Below, in pieces: positions 52,074-61,589 of a DNA stretch of 64,000 nt. Source of the stretch: Kiloniellaceae bacterium (GTDB lineage: Bacteria; Pseudomonadota; Alphaproteobacteria; Kiloniellales; Kiloniellaceae); NCBI GenBank assembly GCA_021776195.1, contig JAJFGK010000111.1, positions 15,214 through 79,213 of the forward strand. The letters run 5' to 3'. Position 1 is the stretch's first letter. Every line of letters starts with the position of its first letter. The position numbers and the translations under genes are program-made. The notes below the pieces were generated by a model, which worked only from the letters and a program-made list of their open reading frames with translations, did not search any database and was not told where the DNA came from.

Positions 52074-52508
52074 TTAATCGTGTAACTCGTGATAGCCCTC
52101 GGCCCCCGCGCCGACCCAGCAATAGACCTCCCAGAGATTGCCGTCCGGGTCGCTGAAGTAGCAGCAGTAGGCGTTCCATTCGAAGGCCCGCGGCGGGCCG
52201 GTGAAGGGCACGTCCTTGCCGCATAGGTCGGCGTAGATTTCATCGACCTCGGCGACGGAAGGGACCTCCAGCGCCACCATGACTTTCCGGGTCTGGTCGT
52301 CGCCATGATGGCCTTCGAGGCCGGCATGCTGCTTGATGTGGTCGAGTTGCCAGAGCGCGATGGTGATGTTCTTGGAGACGAAATCGGCGAAGCCCTCCTG
52401 GCTGCGGCGCAGCTTGAGACCGATCTTGTCCCGATAAAAGGCGACGGACCGTTCCAGGTCCCGGCAGGTCATGCAGACATCGGTGATGGCATATCTGTCG
52501 CCGATCAT
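52074..52508 (-). CDS. VOC superfamily protein (glyoxalase/dioxygenase fold)
   Basis: A 144-residue single VOC domain with two beta-alpha-beta-beta-beta repeats: AITDVCMTCRDLERSVAFYR and then CYFSDPDGNLWEVYC at the end. The metal Glu is in NLWEVY and a potential His in LWQLDHIKQH. VOC proteins include glyoxalases, isomerases and ring-cleaving dioxygenases; substrate is unknown. Starts 3 bp after the two-domain VOC gene and is the last gene of the gntR-ABC operon. Confidence 0.85.
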   Translation of the reverse strand: MIGDRYAITDVCMTCRDLERSVAFYRDKIGLKLRRSQEGFADFVSKNITIALWQLDHIKQHAGLEGHHGDDQTRKVMVALEVPSVAEVDEIYADLCGKDVPFTGPPRAFEWNAYCCYFSDPDGNLWEVYCWVGAGAEGYHELHD

Positions 52509-52511
52509 GAG

Positions 52512-53375
52512 CTATTCCTCCTCAGTCCGCGGCAACATCCGCTGCTGGATGTTGCTCGGCGTTTCGAACAGTTCCCAAATATTGCTTTCCGGATCGCAGA
52601 AATAGGCGGCGTTGAAGTCCCACTGGAAATGCGCCGGCGCTTCGTCGAAGCGAACCCCGGCCTTGCCGAGGCCTTCGTAGTGCGCTTGCACCTGGGCCAG
52701 TTCCTCGAAGGGGTAGGCCAACATGGCGGTCTTGTCGGACCAGCGCGCCTGTTGCTCCGGCGGATCGCTCACGCCCAGGCGCTGCGCCGCCGCGGCGACG
52801 TCCCACAGTGACAAGGCGGTCCCGCCGACGGCCGGATAGCGCAGGCGGCCCTTCAGCAGGGCGGCATCGGGAAATCCGAGCTTGTCTTCGTAAAAGGCTT
52901 TCGTCGCCGCCAGATTCCGGCACAGGAGCGTGATGCAATCCGCGGCCAGGGTATCGCCGGCCTGCCGAGCGGCGTCGGTTGCGCGGACGTCCCAGATGAC
53001 CGCGCAAGCATCGATGAAATAGAAGCCATAGCCATCTTCGCCGGCGCCAGGCGCGGTCAGCAACCGCAGCGACTCTGGTGCCAGTCTCCGGTGCAGGGCA
53101 TCGACCTTCGCCGGCGATGGCATCGACAAGGAAATCATGAACTTGCTTGGGATGGCATCGGCTGGATGGGCGGTGAAGACCGTGTGGCGGGCGATGTGGC
53201 CGATTTCCCAAAGACACAAGGACACCGCGGTCCCACGCTTGGCGAAATGATAGAAGCTCTCTTCCGCCCGGCGCGGCTCGAACCCCAGAAGGTCGCGATA
53301 GAACGGCAGGACCGCGTCGGCATCGTGGCACAGGATGCACAGGGCACCGATCGGGTTGGTTCGACCAAGCTTCAT
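52512..53375 (-). CDS. Two-domain VOC superfamily protein
   Basis: A 287-residue protein with two VOC domains (1-135 and 140-270). Domain 1 (LCILCHDADAVLPFYRDLLG) ends in FIDACAVIWDVR, lacking the usual metal Glu; domain 2 (LLCRNLAATKAFYEDKLGFP) ends in YFCDPESNIWELFET, which keeps it. One active and one structural domain is plausible. 12 bp after the permease gene, so it is cotranscribed with the importer and probably acts on the imported compound or a derivative. Confidence 0.82.
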   Translation of the reverse strand: MKLGRTNPIGALCILCHDADAVLPFYRDLLGFEPRRAEESFYHFAKRGTAVSLCLWEIGHIARHTVFTAHPADAIPSKFMISLSMPSPAKVDALHRRLAPESLRLLTAPGAGEDGYGFYFIDACAVIWDVRATDAARQAGDTLAADCITLLCRNLAATKAFYEDKLGFPDAALLKGRLRYPAVGGTALSLWDVAAAAQRLGVSDPPEQQARWSDKTAMLAYPFEELAQVQAHYEGLGKAGVRFDEAPAHFQWDFNAAYFCDPESNIWELFETPSNIQQRMLPRTEEE

Positions 53376-53387
53376 GATTTCGATCCT

Positions 53388-54149
53388 TCAGGACTGCCAG
53401 CGCAGGACACGTTTTTCCAGCAGGACGACAAGGGTGAAAAGAGTGATGGCGAGCAACGAGGAGACCAGGATTGCGGCATAGAGCAGACCGGATCGATAGT
53501 TGAAGGTGGCTTGAATGATCAACGCGCCGAGTCCGAGATTGGCACCGATCCATTCCCCGACGATGGCGCCGATGACCGACGTCGTGGAGGCGATGCGCAG
53601 GGAGGAGAAGAGGTATGGCAAGGATCGCTGGACCCGGAGCTTGAAAAAGACCTCGCGGCGATTGGCCGACAGGATACGCATCAGCTCGAGTTCGTTCTCA
53701 CTGACCGAGCTGAAACCGCGGATCATGTTCACCAGGGTCGGGAAGAAACAGATAATGGCGGCAATGATGATCTTGGGCGCCATGCCGAGACCGAAGATCA
53801 GAACCAGGATCGGCGAAATGGCGATGATCGGGACGGTGTTGAACAAGACCGCGATCGGATAGTACATCCGTTCCGCCAGCCTGTTGTGGACAAAGACAAT
53901 GGCGACCAGAATCGCCAGGCTGTTGCCAAGTACGAAGCCGGCAACGCATTCCTGCAGCGTCGGCACGGCATTCAACAGCAACAGATCGAATTGATCGACG
54001 ATGACCTGCAGCACCTGATGGGGCGCGGGCGCGATGTACTCCTGCACGTCGAACAGGAGGATCACCAGATACCACAAGGCGATAATGCTGGCGCCACCCA
54101 GGATCGGCCAGTGCAAGCCGGACCGCCGCAGCCACGAAGCCCCCGTCAT
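53388..54149 (-). CDS. ABC importer permease, SsuC/TauC/ThiX type
   Basis: A 253-residue six-helix permease with the BPD_transp_1 fold; [20 protein letters not shown] after the EAA-like loop and [13 protein letters not shown] at the end are typical of the sulfonate/nitrate/thiamine-precursor family. It overlaps the ATPase gene by 4 bp and is followed by VOC genes 12 bp downstream. Confidence 0.9.
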   Translation of the reverse strand: MTGASWLRRSGLHWPILGGASIIALWYLVILLFDVQEYIAPAPHQVLQVIVDQFDLLLLNAVPTLQECVAGFVLGNSLAILVAIVFVHNRLAERMYYPIAVLFNTVPIIAISPILVLIFGLGMAPKIIIAAIICFFPTLVNMIRGFSSVSENELELMRILSANRREVFFKLRVQRSLPYLFSSLRIASTTSVIGAIVGEWIGANLGLGALIIQATFNYRSGLLYAAILVSSLLAITLFTLVVLLEKRVLRWQS

Positions 54150-54997
54150 GGTCTCCCCCCTTCCATCGCGGTGGCTTCGTCTTCCCCGGCACCGGAAAGC
54201 AGGACCCGGAGCTGCGCGACGGTTTCGTTGAATCGGCTGTCGTCGCGGGCGAACTCGCCGTCCTTCTTCACAAGGCGCAGATCGATGATCTCGACGATGC
54301 GGCCCGGATTGGCGGCCATCACCACGACGCGCTGCCCCAGATAGGCCGCTTCCGACAGGCTGTGCGTGACGAAGATGATCGTGGTGCCGGTGTCCTGCCA
54401 GATTCGCAGCAGTTCTTCGTTCAGGCGGTCGCGGGTGATTTCATCGAGCGCGCCGAAGGGTTCGTCCATCAGCAGGATTCGCGGACTGCCGACCAGGGCT
54501 CGGGCGATGGCGACACGCTGGCGCATGCCGCCCGAAAGCTCTCTCGGCAGCGCGTCCTCACGGCCACTCAAGCCAACCAGCGCCAGCAGGTGCCGCGGGT
54601 CCGACATTGCATCGCCCGCCTTGGGCCGTGTTTCGCCGCCAACCTCCAAGGGCAGCGAGACGTTCTCCAGCGCGGTTCGCCAGGGCAGCAGGGTCGAATC
54701 CTGGAAGACGAACCCGATGTCGCGGCGCGTGCGGGCCGCGGCCGCGGTGCCGCCCAGGACTTCAGCGGTTCCCTGACTGGCCGGTAGCAAATCGGAGACG
54801 ACCCGCAAGAGGGTGGACTTGCCGCAGCCCGAGGGGCCGATGATCGTGACGAACTCTTGGTGGCCGATTGCCAGGGACAGTTCGCTGACCGCCGTGAAAG
54901 AGTTGCCGTCGCGCTCGAATGTCACAGCGACATTGTTCAGCGCGACGGCCACGGATGGCGCGATGGCGGTGCCGCCCGGAACGTCCACGCTGTTCAA
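54146..54997 (-). CDS. ABC importer ATPase, SsuB/TauB type
   Basis: A 283-residue ATPase: Walker [15 protein letters not shown] loop [14 protein letters not shown], signature [14 protein letters not shown], Walker [18 protein letters not shown], His in FVTHSLSEA. Length and signature fit the nitrate/sulfonate/taurine class. The start TTG 54997 overlaps the binding-protein stop (TTGA); GTG 54988 is the alternative. A long upstream reading to 55138 lies inside the binding-protein gene and is not used. Confidence 0.88.
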   Translation of the reverse strand: MNSVDVPGGTAIAPSVAVALNNVAVTFERDGNSFTAVSELSLAIGHQEFVTIIGPSGCGKSTLLRVVSDLLPASQGTAEVLGGTAAAARTRRDIGFVFQDSTLLPWRTALENVSLPLEVGGETRPKAGDAMSDPRHLLALVGLSGREDALPRELSGGMRQRVAIARALVGSPRILLMDEPFGALDEITRDRLNEELLRIWQDTGTTIIFVTHSLSEAAYLGQRVVVMAANPGRIVEIIDLRLVKKDGEFARDDSRFNETVAQLRVLLSGAGEDEATAMEGGRP

Positions 54998-56046
54998 CCA
55001 AGCTTGGCCCGAACGGACTTGGTGGCGTCCAGAATCGACAGGTCGGCGAACTCCGCGAGGGTGGGCTTGCTCTTCTCGAACTTCCCGACGCTGTCGTACT
55101 GATCGATCTGTTGTTGGACTTTTTCGGTATCGAACCAACCCCAGCCGTTGGCCTTGGTTTCATCGTCGAAGCTCAGACCGACCACCGTGTCGATGGTCTC
55201 CTTTTCGATCGCGCGATCAAGATTTGGGTAGGCATCGCAAAGTATGTCGACGGCGGCTTCACGGTTGTTGTAAGTCCACTCCCACCCCTTGGCGGCGCCA
55301 CTGAGATACTTCTGGGCCAGATCGCCATCCTTTGACAGGGTCTCCTCGGATGCGAAATAGACGTTCGAGTAAGATTTCAAGCCGGCATCGATCTGGCTCA
55401 TGTCGATCCGGTCGGGTCCGATGACCGACAGGGCCTTGGTGTTTGTCACCCAGCCGGTCACGGCGTCGACCTGTCCGGTGACGAGGGGTGTCATGTCCCA
55501 GCCGATGTTGATGATTTCCAACGAGGCCGGATCGATTTCGTGTTGGATCAGAATGATGTCCAGCACGAACCGCGCGGTCGGTTGAATGCCGATGCGCTTG
55601 CCGATCATGTCGGCGGGCTTGTGAATCGGCGCGCGCGGCAAGGAGAAGAAAGAGAAGGGACCGGTCCGGTAGCCGGCGCCGAACATCTTGAGCGGAATGC
55701 CATTGCCGCGGGCGATCATCGCCTGACCCGAGCCGGAGAACTGGCCCAGGGGCGCCTGGCCGGAAATCACCGGCGGCACGGTCTGGGCGTTCGGCCCGCC
55801 GGGGATGAAGGTGACGTTCAGGCCCTGTTCCTCGAAGAAACCGCGCTTCAGCGCGACCACATCGCCGGTCTGGCCATTGCTCATCAGCCAGTCGAGCTTG
55901 ACGTTCAGTTCCTGGGTGCCGGCGGTTCTGCCGGACTTGGGCAGGCTCAGGAACGCGCCGGCCATGGCGAATCCGGCCGCCGCGGACTTCAACAGCGTGC
56001 GTCGGTCGAGGGTTCCCTGGCGGTCTTTCGAAGTGCGGTTTGACAT
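54994..56046 (-). CDS. NMT1/THI5-like solute-binding protein, Tat-exported
   Basis: A 350-residue ABC binding protein. A twin-arginine signal ([20 protein letters not shown]) occupies residues about 14-33. The mature part begins [20 protein letters not shown] and holds [14 protein letters not shown] and [13 protein letters not shown], as in hydroxymethylpyrimidine/sulfonate/taurine-type proteins. GGGAGGAAGAA precedes ATG 56046. Its permease and ATPase are encoded directly downstream. Ligand is unknown; thiamine precursors are one option. Confidence 0.88.
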   Translation of the reverse strand: MSNRTSKDRQGTLDRRTLLKSAAAGFAMAGAFLSLPKSGRTAGTQELNVKLDWLMSNGQTGDVVALKRGFFEEQGLNVTFIPGGPNAQTVPPVISGQAPLGQFSGSGQAMIARGNGIPLKMFGAGYRTGPFSFFSLPRAPIHKPADMIGKRIGIQPTARFVLDIILIQHEIDPASLEIINIGWDMTPLVTGQVDAVTGWVTNTKALSVIGPDRIDMSQIDAGLKSYSNVYFASEETLSKDGDLAQKYLSGAAKGWEWTYNNREAAVDILCDAYPNLDRAIEKETIDTVVGLSFDDETKANGWGWFDTEKVQQQIDQYDSVGKFEKSKPTLAEFADLSILDATKSVRAKLG

Positions 56047-56122
56047 TTCTTCCTCCCTTTTCGTCATCAAACTGGTCATCGACTAACTCATTGGATGCGC
56101 CTTGGCTGGCCCGTTCGGGGGC

Positions 56123-56827
56123 TCATTCGAGCGTCACATTCTTGGCGATTTCGGCGGTCCGCTCAATATGCTCGGCAAGCAGCCCGCAGGCCCGGTCCGC
56201 ATCGCGCGCCATGGTCGCGTCGAATATGGCCTGATGTTCGCCGCGAATGTCGCGACTGACATTGACCTGGCTCGAGGCCATGCGCCGGTATCGGTCCGAT
56301 TGATCGAACAACAGATCCCGCATCGCCAACATTCGTGGCGATCCACAGCCCGACACGATGGCATGATGAAAGGCCTGATGGCGCACTTTCCAATCGCTGT
56401 TGAGGGAGGCCGGATCGTCCTGCCGCCGCATCTGCGCCAGGGAAAGGCGGTGGAAGGCGGCGACGACATTGCCTTCCCATTCGTCATCGCCTTTGTCGAT
56501 GGCCGCGCGCAGGGCGATCACCTCGATGTTTCGGCGCACGAATGTCAGGTCGAGAAGATCCCGCAGGCTGACCTCCGTCACCCGGAAGCCGCGCTGATCC
56601 TCGGCGGCGACCAGGTTTTCCGATGCCAGCCTGGATAGGGCCTCGCGCAAGGGGGCCAGGCCATAGCCGTATCTCTCGCCGATCTCCTTGAGGCGCAGTT
56701 TCTCGCCCGGCCGCAAGCTGAGGTCGACAATGTCGCGCCGGATCTCCGCATAGGCGGACGACGCGAGCGTTCGGCTGTTGGATCTGGTCACTGGTGCCGG
56801 CCGACTTTCCATCTTGCCCCGCGCCAT
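56123..56827 (-). CDS. GntR-family regulator, FCD-domain subfamily
   Basis: A 234-residue GntR protein. The winged helix is at residues 15-75 (SSAYAEIRRDIVDLSLRPGE; YGYGLAPLREALSRLASENL), and the FCD effector domain covers 85-225, with metal-type His/Asp residues in HHAIVSGCGSPRM and HQAIFDATMARDADR. I chose ATG 56827 because GAGGCTTCCT lies before it; ATG 56851 lacks a ribosome-binding site. First gene of the importer/VOC operon, 76 bp before the binding protein; it likely controls this operon. Confidence 0.88.
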   Translation of the reverse strand: MARGKMESRPAPVTRSNSRTLASSAYAEIRRDIVDLSLRPGEKLRLKEIGERYGYGLAPLREALSRLASENLVAAEDQRGFRVTEVSLRDLLDLTFVRRNIEVIALRAAIDKGDDEWEGNVVAAFHRLSLAQMRRQDDPASLNSDWKVRHQAFHHAIVSGCGSPRMLAMRDLLFDQSDRYRRMASSQVNVSRDIRGEHQAIFDATMARDADRACGLLAEHIERTAEIAKNVTLE

Positions 56828-56919
56828 AGGAAGCCTCGATGTTTGATTCATCGAAATTTATTGGAAAATCGATTTTCAGTCAAAAAATTTATTATTTTAG
56901 AGTCTGCTGATAAGCACCG

Positions 56920-57080
56920 GTCATCCCCGATGCGACTTTTCTCCAACTCTTTGATTTGGTGCGGAAAAACAGTGAGCCGGGATCTTGGCGGAACTGAGGT
57001 CACGCGTCGGCCCGAGATTCCGGATACCTCGCTTCGACCACCAAATCGAAGATTTGGGCCGAACCGGGTTCCGGATTGAC
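56920..57080 (+). repeat. Dispersed 162-bp palindromic repeat, copy C
   Basis: Forward copy, more diverged than A and B, especially in its left stem (TTTTTCTCC... region). The right half from GGCCCGAGATTCCGGATACC to GGGTTCCGGATTGAC is almost identical to copy B. Lies between gntR and the cytochrome P460 gene. Confidence 0.85.
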
Positions 57081-57227
57081 ATTCTCTGGGTAGCAATTGC
57101 CAGCAGCCCCTGGATAGGGAGCGCCGTTCGTGTGCTTAAGACATCGAGGGAAGAATCCAGCCCGTCGAGGTCGAGCTCCGCACGGTCGGCCCTCACCGAC
57201 CGACGCCTATCGACTCTTCGTGGAAAT

Positions 57228-57261
57228 CCGTGGGGACCGGGTGTGGGTCCGGTCCCCACGG
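57228..57261. other. Perfect 13-bp stem-loop
   Basis: CCGTGGGGACCGG (57228-57240) and CCGGTCCCCACGG (57249-57261) around an 8-nt loop, 59 nt beyond the cytochrome P460 stop. No T-run on either strand. It could still end the P460 transcript with help from Rho or protect its 3' end. Confidence 0.6.
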
Positions 57262-57320
57262 CCCATGCGTGGTCAATCGGGGGACGATTGCCACATTGCA
57301 CGGGGCTGGACGATTTCGTC

Positions 57321-57932
57321 TCAGTTCGGCTTTGCCGCCCGCAGCACTGGGTAGAACTGGGTGAAGACGAAGTCGGTGTCGGCGCTGGCCTCGTGGCAGG
57401 CGTTGCAGGATTCGGTCGGGAAGGCCGTGGCGGTCTTCTCGTAGGGCGGGGCGCGATGCCCGAAGCTGAAGTAGACCCAGCCGCCGGGCTCGTTCGGATA
57501 GCGCGCCGTGTCCTTGACGGTCAGCTCGAGACCCGAGAACTCACCCTGGAAGTAGCCGACGCCAGACACTTCCCCGGTGGAGCCATCGGCGTTCATCTCG
57601 TCCGCGCCCTTCTGGCGAATCAGAACGAGCTCCTTCACGATCTGGGTGCCGTTAGCGAATGTGCCGGTCTTTTGCCAATGGGCAAAGGCGGTGGGCTCGA
57701 TGTAGACGTTGTGGAACTCGGGAAAGGGCGCCGCGCCGCCATTCAGGGCGTTCGGCGTGAGCGGTGTCCCGACATAAATCCAATTGCGCCAGTTCTGCGG
57801 GATCTTCGCCTGCCCGTCGGCGGCGAACTGTGCCGGTGTGACCGTGTCGCTGGCAGAGTTGGCGGTGTTGCAGGCGGTGACGCCGAACAGCAACGTACCG
57901 GCCAGGGCGGCTGACAGTAGATAGTTGCGCAT
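57321..57932 (-). CDS. Cytochrome P460 lipoprotein
   Basis: A 203-residue c-type haem protein. The signal peptide ends in a lipobox (LLFGVTAC), so the mature protein is tethered to the membrane instead of free in the periplasm. The P460 domain has WIYVGTPLTPNALNGG, FPEFHNVYIEPTAFAHW, GTQIVKELVLIR (candidate Lys for the haem cross-link), GWVYFSFG, and the haem motif ESCNACHEASADTDFVF followed by TQFYPVLR. P460 enzymes oxidise hydroxylamine and/or handle NO. ATG 57932 follows AGGGGAG. Divergent from a LysR gene across 153 bp. Confidence 0.9.
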   Translation of the reverse strand: MRNYLLSAALAGTLLFGVTACNTANSASDTVTPAQFAADGQAKIPQNWRNWIYVGTPLTPNALNGGAAPFPEFHNVYIEPTAFAHWQKTGTFANGTQIVKELVLIRQKGADEMNADGSTGEVSGVGYFQGEFSGLELTVKDTARYPNEPGGWVYFSFGHRAPPYEKTATAFPTESCNACHEASADTDFVFTQFYPVLRAAKPN

Positions 57933-58011
57933 CAATGCACTCCCCTTGATTGATGTTGACTTTGCGGGTCGTGACATTACCTAGTGCCGGACAATAAAAT
58001 ATGGAAATATC

Positions 58012-58031
58012 AATAACTTATCGAAGTTATT
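58012..58031. promoter_or_regulatory. 20-bp palindromic operator, probably for the LysR regulator
   Basis: AATAACTTATCGAAGTTATT: perfect 8-bp arms around ATCG, in the middle of the 153-bp divergent P460/LysR control region, 54 bp before the LysR start and 80 bp from the P460 start. Strong AT-rich symmetry fits a LysR-type binding site. Confidence 0.7.
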
Positions 58032-58085
58032 CCTTTTGGTTATCGCACCTCGGCCGAGAGGCGGAATGACGGGAGAAGACGGCTC

Positions 58086-58961
58086 ATGGAACTCACTCAG
58101 ATCAGATATTTCCTCGCCGTTGCCGAGACCCTGAATTTCACCGCCGCGGCCAGGGTCTGTGCCGTCTCGCAGCCGGCGCTGTCCAAGGCCATCCGCAAAC
58201 TCGAGATCAGGCTCGGCGCCGACCTGTTCGACAGAAACTCGCAGCAGGTGGAACTCACCGATTTCGGCCGCACCATGCGCGTTCACCTGGAACGCATCGA
58301 AGACAACCGGCGCAAGGCGCTGGATGCGGCCAAGGTCGCCTCGAAGCTGACCGTGACGAAGCTGAACATCGGGGTCATGTGCACGATCGGCCCGCGGCGC
58401 TTTTGCGGGTTCCTGGATGCCTATCGGACCAGCAATTCAAACGTCGAGATCACCCTGCACGACGTGATCCCAACGGTCATCCCCGAGTTGCTGCTCAGCG
58501 GCGGTCTGGACTGTGTGTTTTGTGCCAGGGCCGAAAAGCACGACCAGCGGTTCCAGGCCACACTTTTGTTCGCGGAGAGAATGGTCGTGGCCTTTGCCCG
58601 GGGGCACCGTTTCGGCGAACTTGAGACCGTGCCCCTGGCCGAGATTGCCAAGGAGGCCTATCTCGACAGGCTGCACTGCGAGTTTCGCGACGACTTTCTG
58701 GACTTCACCAAGGCCAGCGGCCTCGAACTCCGGGTGGTCCTGCGCAGCGAGCGGGAGGACTGGATTCTCGAGGCGCTCCACATCGGTCTGGGAGTCGCCG
58801 TCATTCCGGCGAGCTCGATTGTGCTGAACAATGTGGAGCACCGCCCGATCCGTGATCTCCCCACCCCGCGTCAACTGGAGCTGGTGATGACCGAGAACGC
58901 CACCCAGGCGCCGGCGGTCTTGGCATTGCGGGACGCGGCAATATCCTTCGATTGGGGATAG
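58086..58961 (+). CDS. LysR-family regulator divergent from cytochrome P460
   Basis: A 291-residue LysR protein: helix-turn-helix residues 1-60 (ELTQIRYFLAVAETLNFTAA; SQPALSKAIRKLE), effector domain 90-285. Cysteines in the effector part (GVMCTIGPRRFCGF; GGLDCVFCARAEKHD) are more numerous than usual and could sense redox or reactive nitrogen species; this is a guess. Convergent with the HAD phosphatase gene (9 bp apart). Confidence 0.9.
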   Translation: MELTQIRYFLAVAETLNFTAAARVCAVSQPALSKAIRKLEIRLGADLFDRNSQQVELTDFGRTMRVHLERIEDNRRKALDAAKVASKLTVTKLNIGVMCTIGPRRFCGFLDAYRTSNSNVEITLHDVIPTVIPELLLSGGLDCVFCARAEKHDQRFQATLLFAERMVVAFARGHRFGELETVPLAEIAKEAYLDRLHCEFRDDFLDFTKASGLELRVVLRSEREDWILEALHIGLGVAVIPASSIVLNNVEHRPIRDLPTPRQLELVMTENATQAPAVLALRDAAISFDWG

Positions 58962-58970
58962 CCTCCAAGC

Positions 58971-59651
58971 TCAGGAATCGGCAGCCAACTGCTCCAGAGC
59001 GCGTGGCAATCCTGCGAAGGAGTCGATCAGGGCGTCGGCGCCCAGTTCGGCGGCGGGAGTGACGGTGTAGCCGAAGGTGACCAGGATGACCGGCAACCCG
59101 GCGGCGCGGCCCGCCTTCAGGTCGTTGATGCTGTCGCCCAGGAAGACGGCCTGATCGGGGCTGGCGCCGATCCGCTCCAGGGTTCCCAGGGGGTGTCCGG
59201 GATCGGGCTTGCGAACCGGCAAACTGTCGCCGCCGACCACCGCATCGACCAGCGGCAGCAGCCCCAGGTTTTCCAGGACAATACGGGACAGCTCTTCGGG
59301 TTTGTTGGTGCAGATCGCGTGCCGCCAACCTTGTTTCCTCAAGGCGGCAAGCACCTCGGGGGCGCCCGGAAAGGGCTTTGAGCGGGCGGTCGGCGCGGCC
59401 TTGTAGTGGGCCAGGCAGCGGGCCACCGCCTCGGCCTGGACCGCTTCGGAAGGCAACCCGCCGGTCGCGGCAAAGCCGCGCTCCACCAGCTTGACCAGGC
59501 CGTCGCCGACCATGCGGCGCACGTCGCTGGAGTCCACGGCCGCGCGGCCGTACTCGGCCAGGGTGGCGTTCAGGGCGGCGGTCAGGTCGGGCTCGCTGTC
59601 GACCAGCGTGCCGTCGAGATCGATCAGCAGGACGGAGTGTCGGGCGGTCAT
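58971..59651 (-). CDS. HAD-superfamily phosphatase, phosphoglycolate phosphatase (Gph)-like
   Basis: A 226-residue HAD hydrolase: motif I LIDLDGTLVDSEPDL (nucleophile DxD), motif II ICTNKP, motif III Lys in VRKPDPGHPLGTL, motif IV VFLGDSINDLKAG. The cap domain is of the Gph type. It overlaps the phosphodiesterase gene by 4 bp and ends the ugp operon, so the physiological substrate may be a phosphomonoester released by the phosphodiesterase (for example glycerol 3-phosphate) rather than phosphoglycolate. Confidence 0.88.
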   Translation of the reverse strand: MTARHSVLLIDLDGTLVDSEPDLTAALNATLAEYGRAAVDSSDVRRMVGDGLVKLVERGFAATGGLPSEAVQAEAVARCLAHYKAAPTARSKPFPGAPEVLAALRKQGWRHAICTNKPEELSRIVLENLGLLPLVDAVVGGDSLPVRKPDPGHPLGTLERIGASPDQAVFLGDSINDLKAGRAAGLPVILVTFGYTVTPAAELGADALIDSFAGLPRALEQLAADS

Positions 59652-60463
59652 TCGGCAGGGACGCCCGCATAACGCGGCAGATCGGCGGACAGGGCGGGCT
59701 GTTCGCCCAGGGCCTGGACGTGGACCGTGACCTGATCGGTGCCCAGGAAGATCACGCCATAGGCCGGACGCTCGCGGTTGTAGGGCACGGGGTCGACCTG
59801 GCGCAGGTCGAGGGGCACCTGGTGGACCAGGGAGGGCAGGCAGGAATAGGGAATGCCGCGCCAGGAACCGCTGACCGCGCGGTGCAGATGGCCAAAGAAG
59901 ATATGACGCAGCGCGCCGCTTTGCGTCAGCAGGCGCGCCAGCGGCCCCTCGTCCTTGAGGCGCAGGGCGTCGAGGCTCGGCACCCCGATATCGAAGGGCG
60001 GGTGATGCAGGAAGACGTAGGCCGGCCGTGTGGCGTCGCACTGCGCCAGCTGGCCGGCCAGCCAACGGCAGCGCGCGGTGCAGTAGCGGCCGTCGTGGTG
60101 GCCCTGCTCCAGGGTGTCGAGGAACAGGAAACGGCCCGCTTCGGTCTCCAGTGCGGCCTGGACGAAGCCCTCGTCATCCAGCCTGTCCTCGCCGAAGGCG
60201 GCGACGAAGTTGGCGCGGTGGTCGTGGTTGCCGAGCAGCAGGCGGAGGGGCGGCCGCAGCTCCTCCAGCGTCTCGCGCAGCAGGGTATAGGCCTCGGGCG
60301 CGCCGCGGTCGGCGAGATCGCCGGTGATCACGCAGAGATCGGCGTCGCCGTGCCGGGCGTTGATCTCGGCGATGGCAGTCGCGAGCCTTTCGCGGGGGTC
60401 GATGTCCAGCAGCCGCAGGCCGGGCGGTATGAAATGAAGGTCGGTGAGCTGAATGATCTTCAT
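59648..60463 (-). CDS. Calcineurin-type phosphodiesterase in the ugp operon
   Basis: A 271-residue metallophosphoesterase: DLHF at residues 8-11, GDLADR near 49, GNHDHR near 79, FLHHPPFD and GHLHRAVSG in the second half. Same family as the protein at 23212-24030 but clearly divergent from it. Located 20 bp after ugpC and overlapping the HAD gene by 4 bp. It likely hydrolyses imported glycerophosphodiesters in the cytoplasm, as UgpQ does in enterobacteria, though UgpQ belongs to a different (GDPD) fold. Confidence 0.88.
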   Translation of the reverse strand: MKIIQLTDLHFIPPGLRLLDIDPRERLATAIAEINARHGDADLCVITGDLADRGAPEAYTLLRETLEELRPPLRLLLGNHDHRANFVAAFGEDRLDDEGFVQAALETEAGRFLFLDTLEQGHHDGRYCTARCRWLAGQLAQCDATRPAYVFLHHPPFDIGVPSLDALRLKDEGPLARLLTQSGALRHIFFGHLHRAVSGSWRGIPYSCLPSLVHQVPLDLRQVDPVPYNRERPAYGVIFLGTDQVTVHVQALGEQPALSADLPRYAGVPAE

Positions 60464-60483
60464 GGCTCTCTGGCTCTCGGCTG

Positions 60484-61587
<1,104 letters not shown>

Positions 61588-61589
61588 GT

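Larger units (their letters stand above)
56828..57320. other. Intergenic region holding repeat copy C and a large hairpin
   Basis: 493 bp without a credible gene. It contains an AT-rich gntR promoter area (56840-56915), the third copy of the 162-bp repeat (56920-57080) and a 34-bp stem-loop (57228-57261). The remainder (57081-57227) has nothing recognisable. Confidence 0.6.

Noticed and set aside
55010..55138. Extended N terminus of the SsuB-like ATPase
   Set aside because: Lies inside the binding-protein gene in another frame; no ABC sequence before the TTG/GTG starts near 54990.
57228..57261. Rho-independent terminator
   Set aside because: Strong stem but no T-tract after it on either strand; kept only as a stem-loop.
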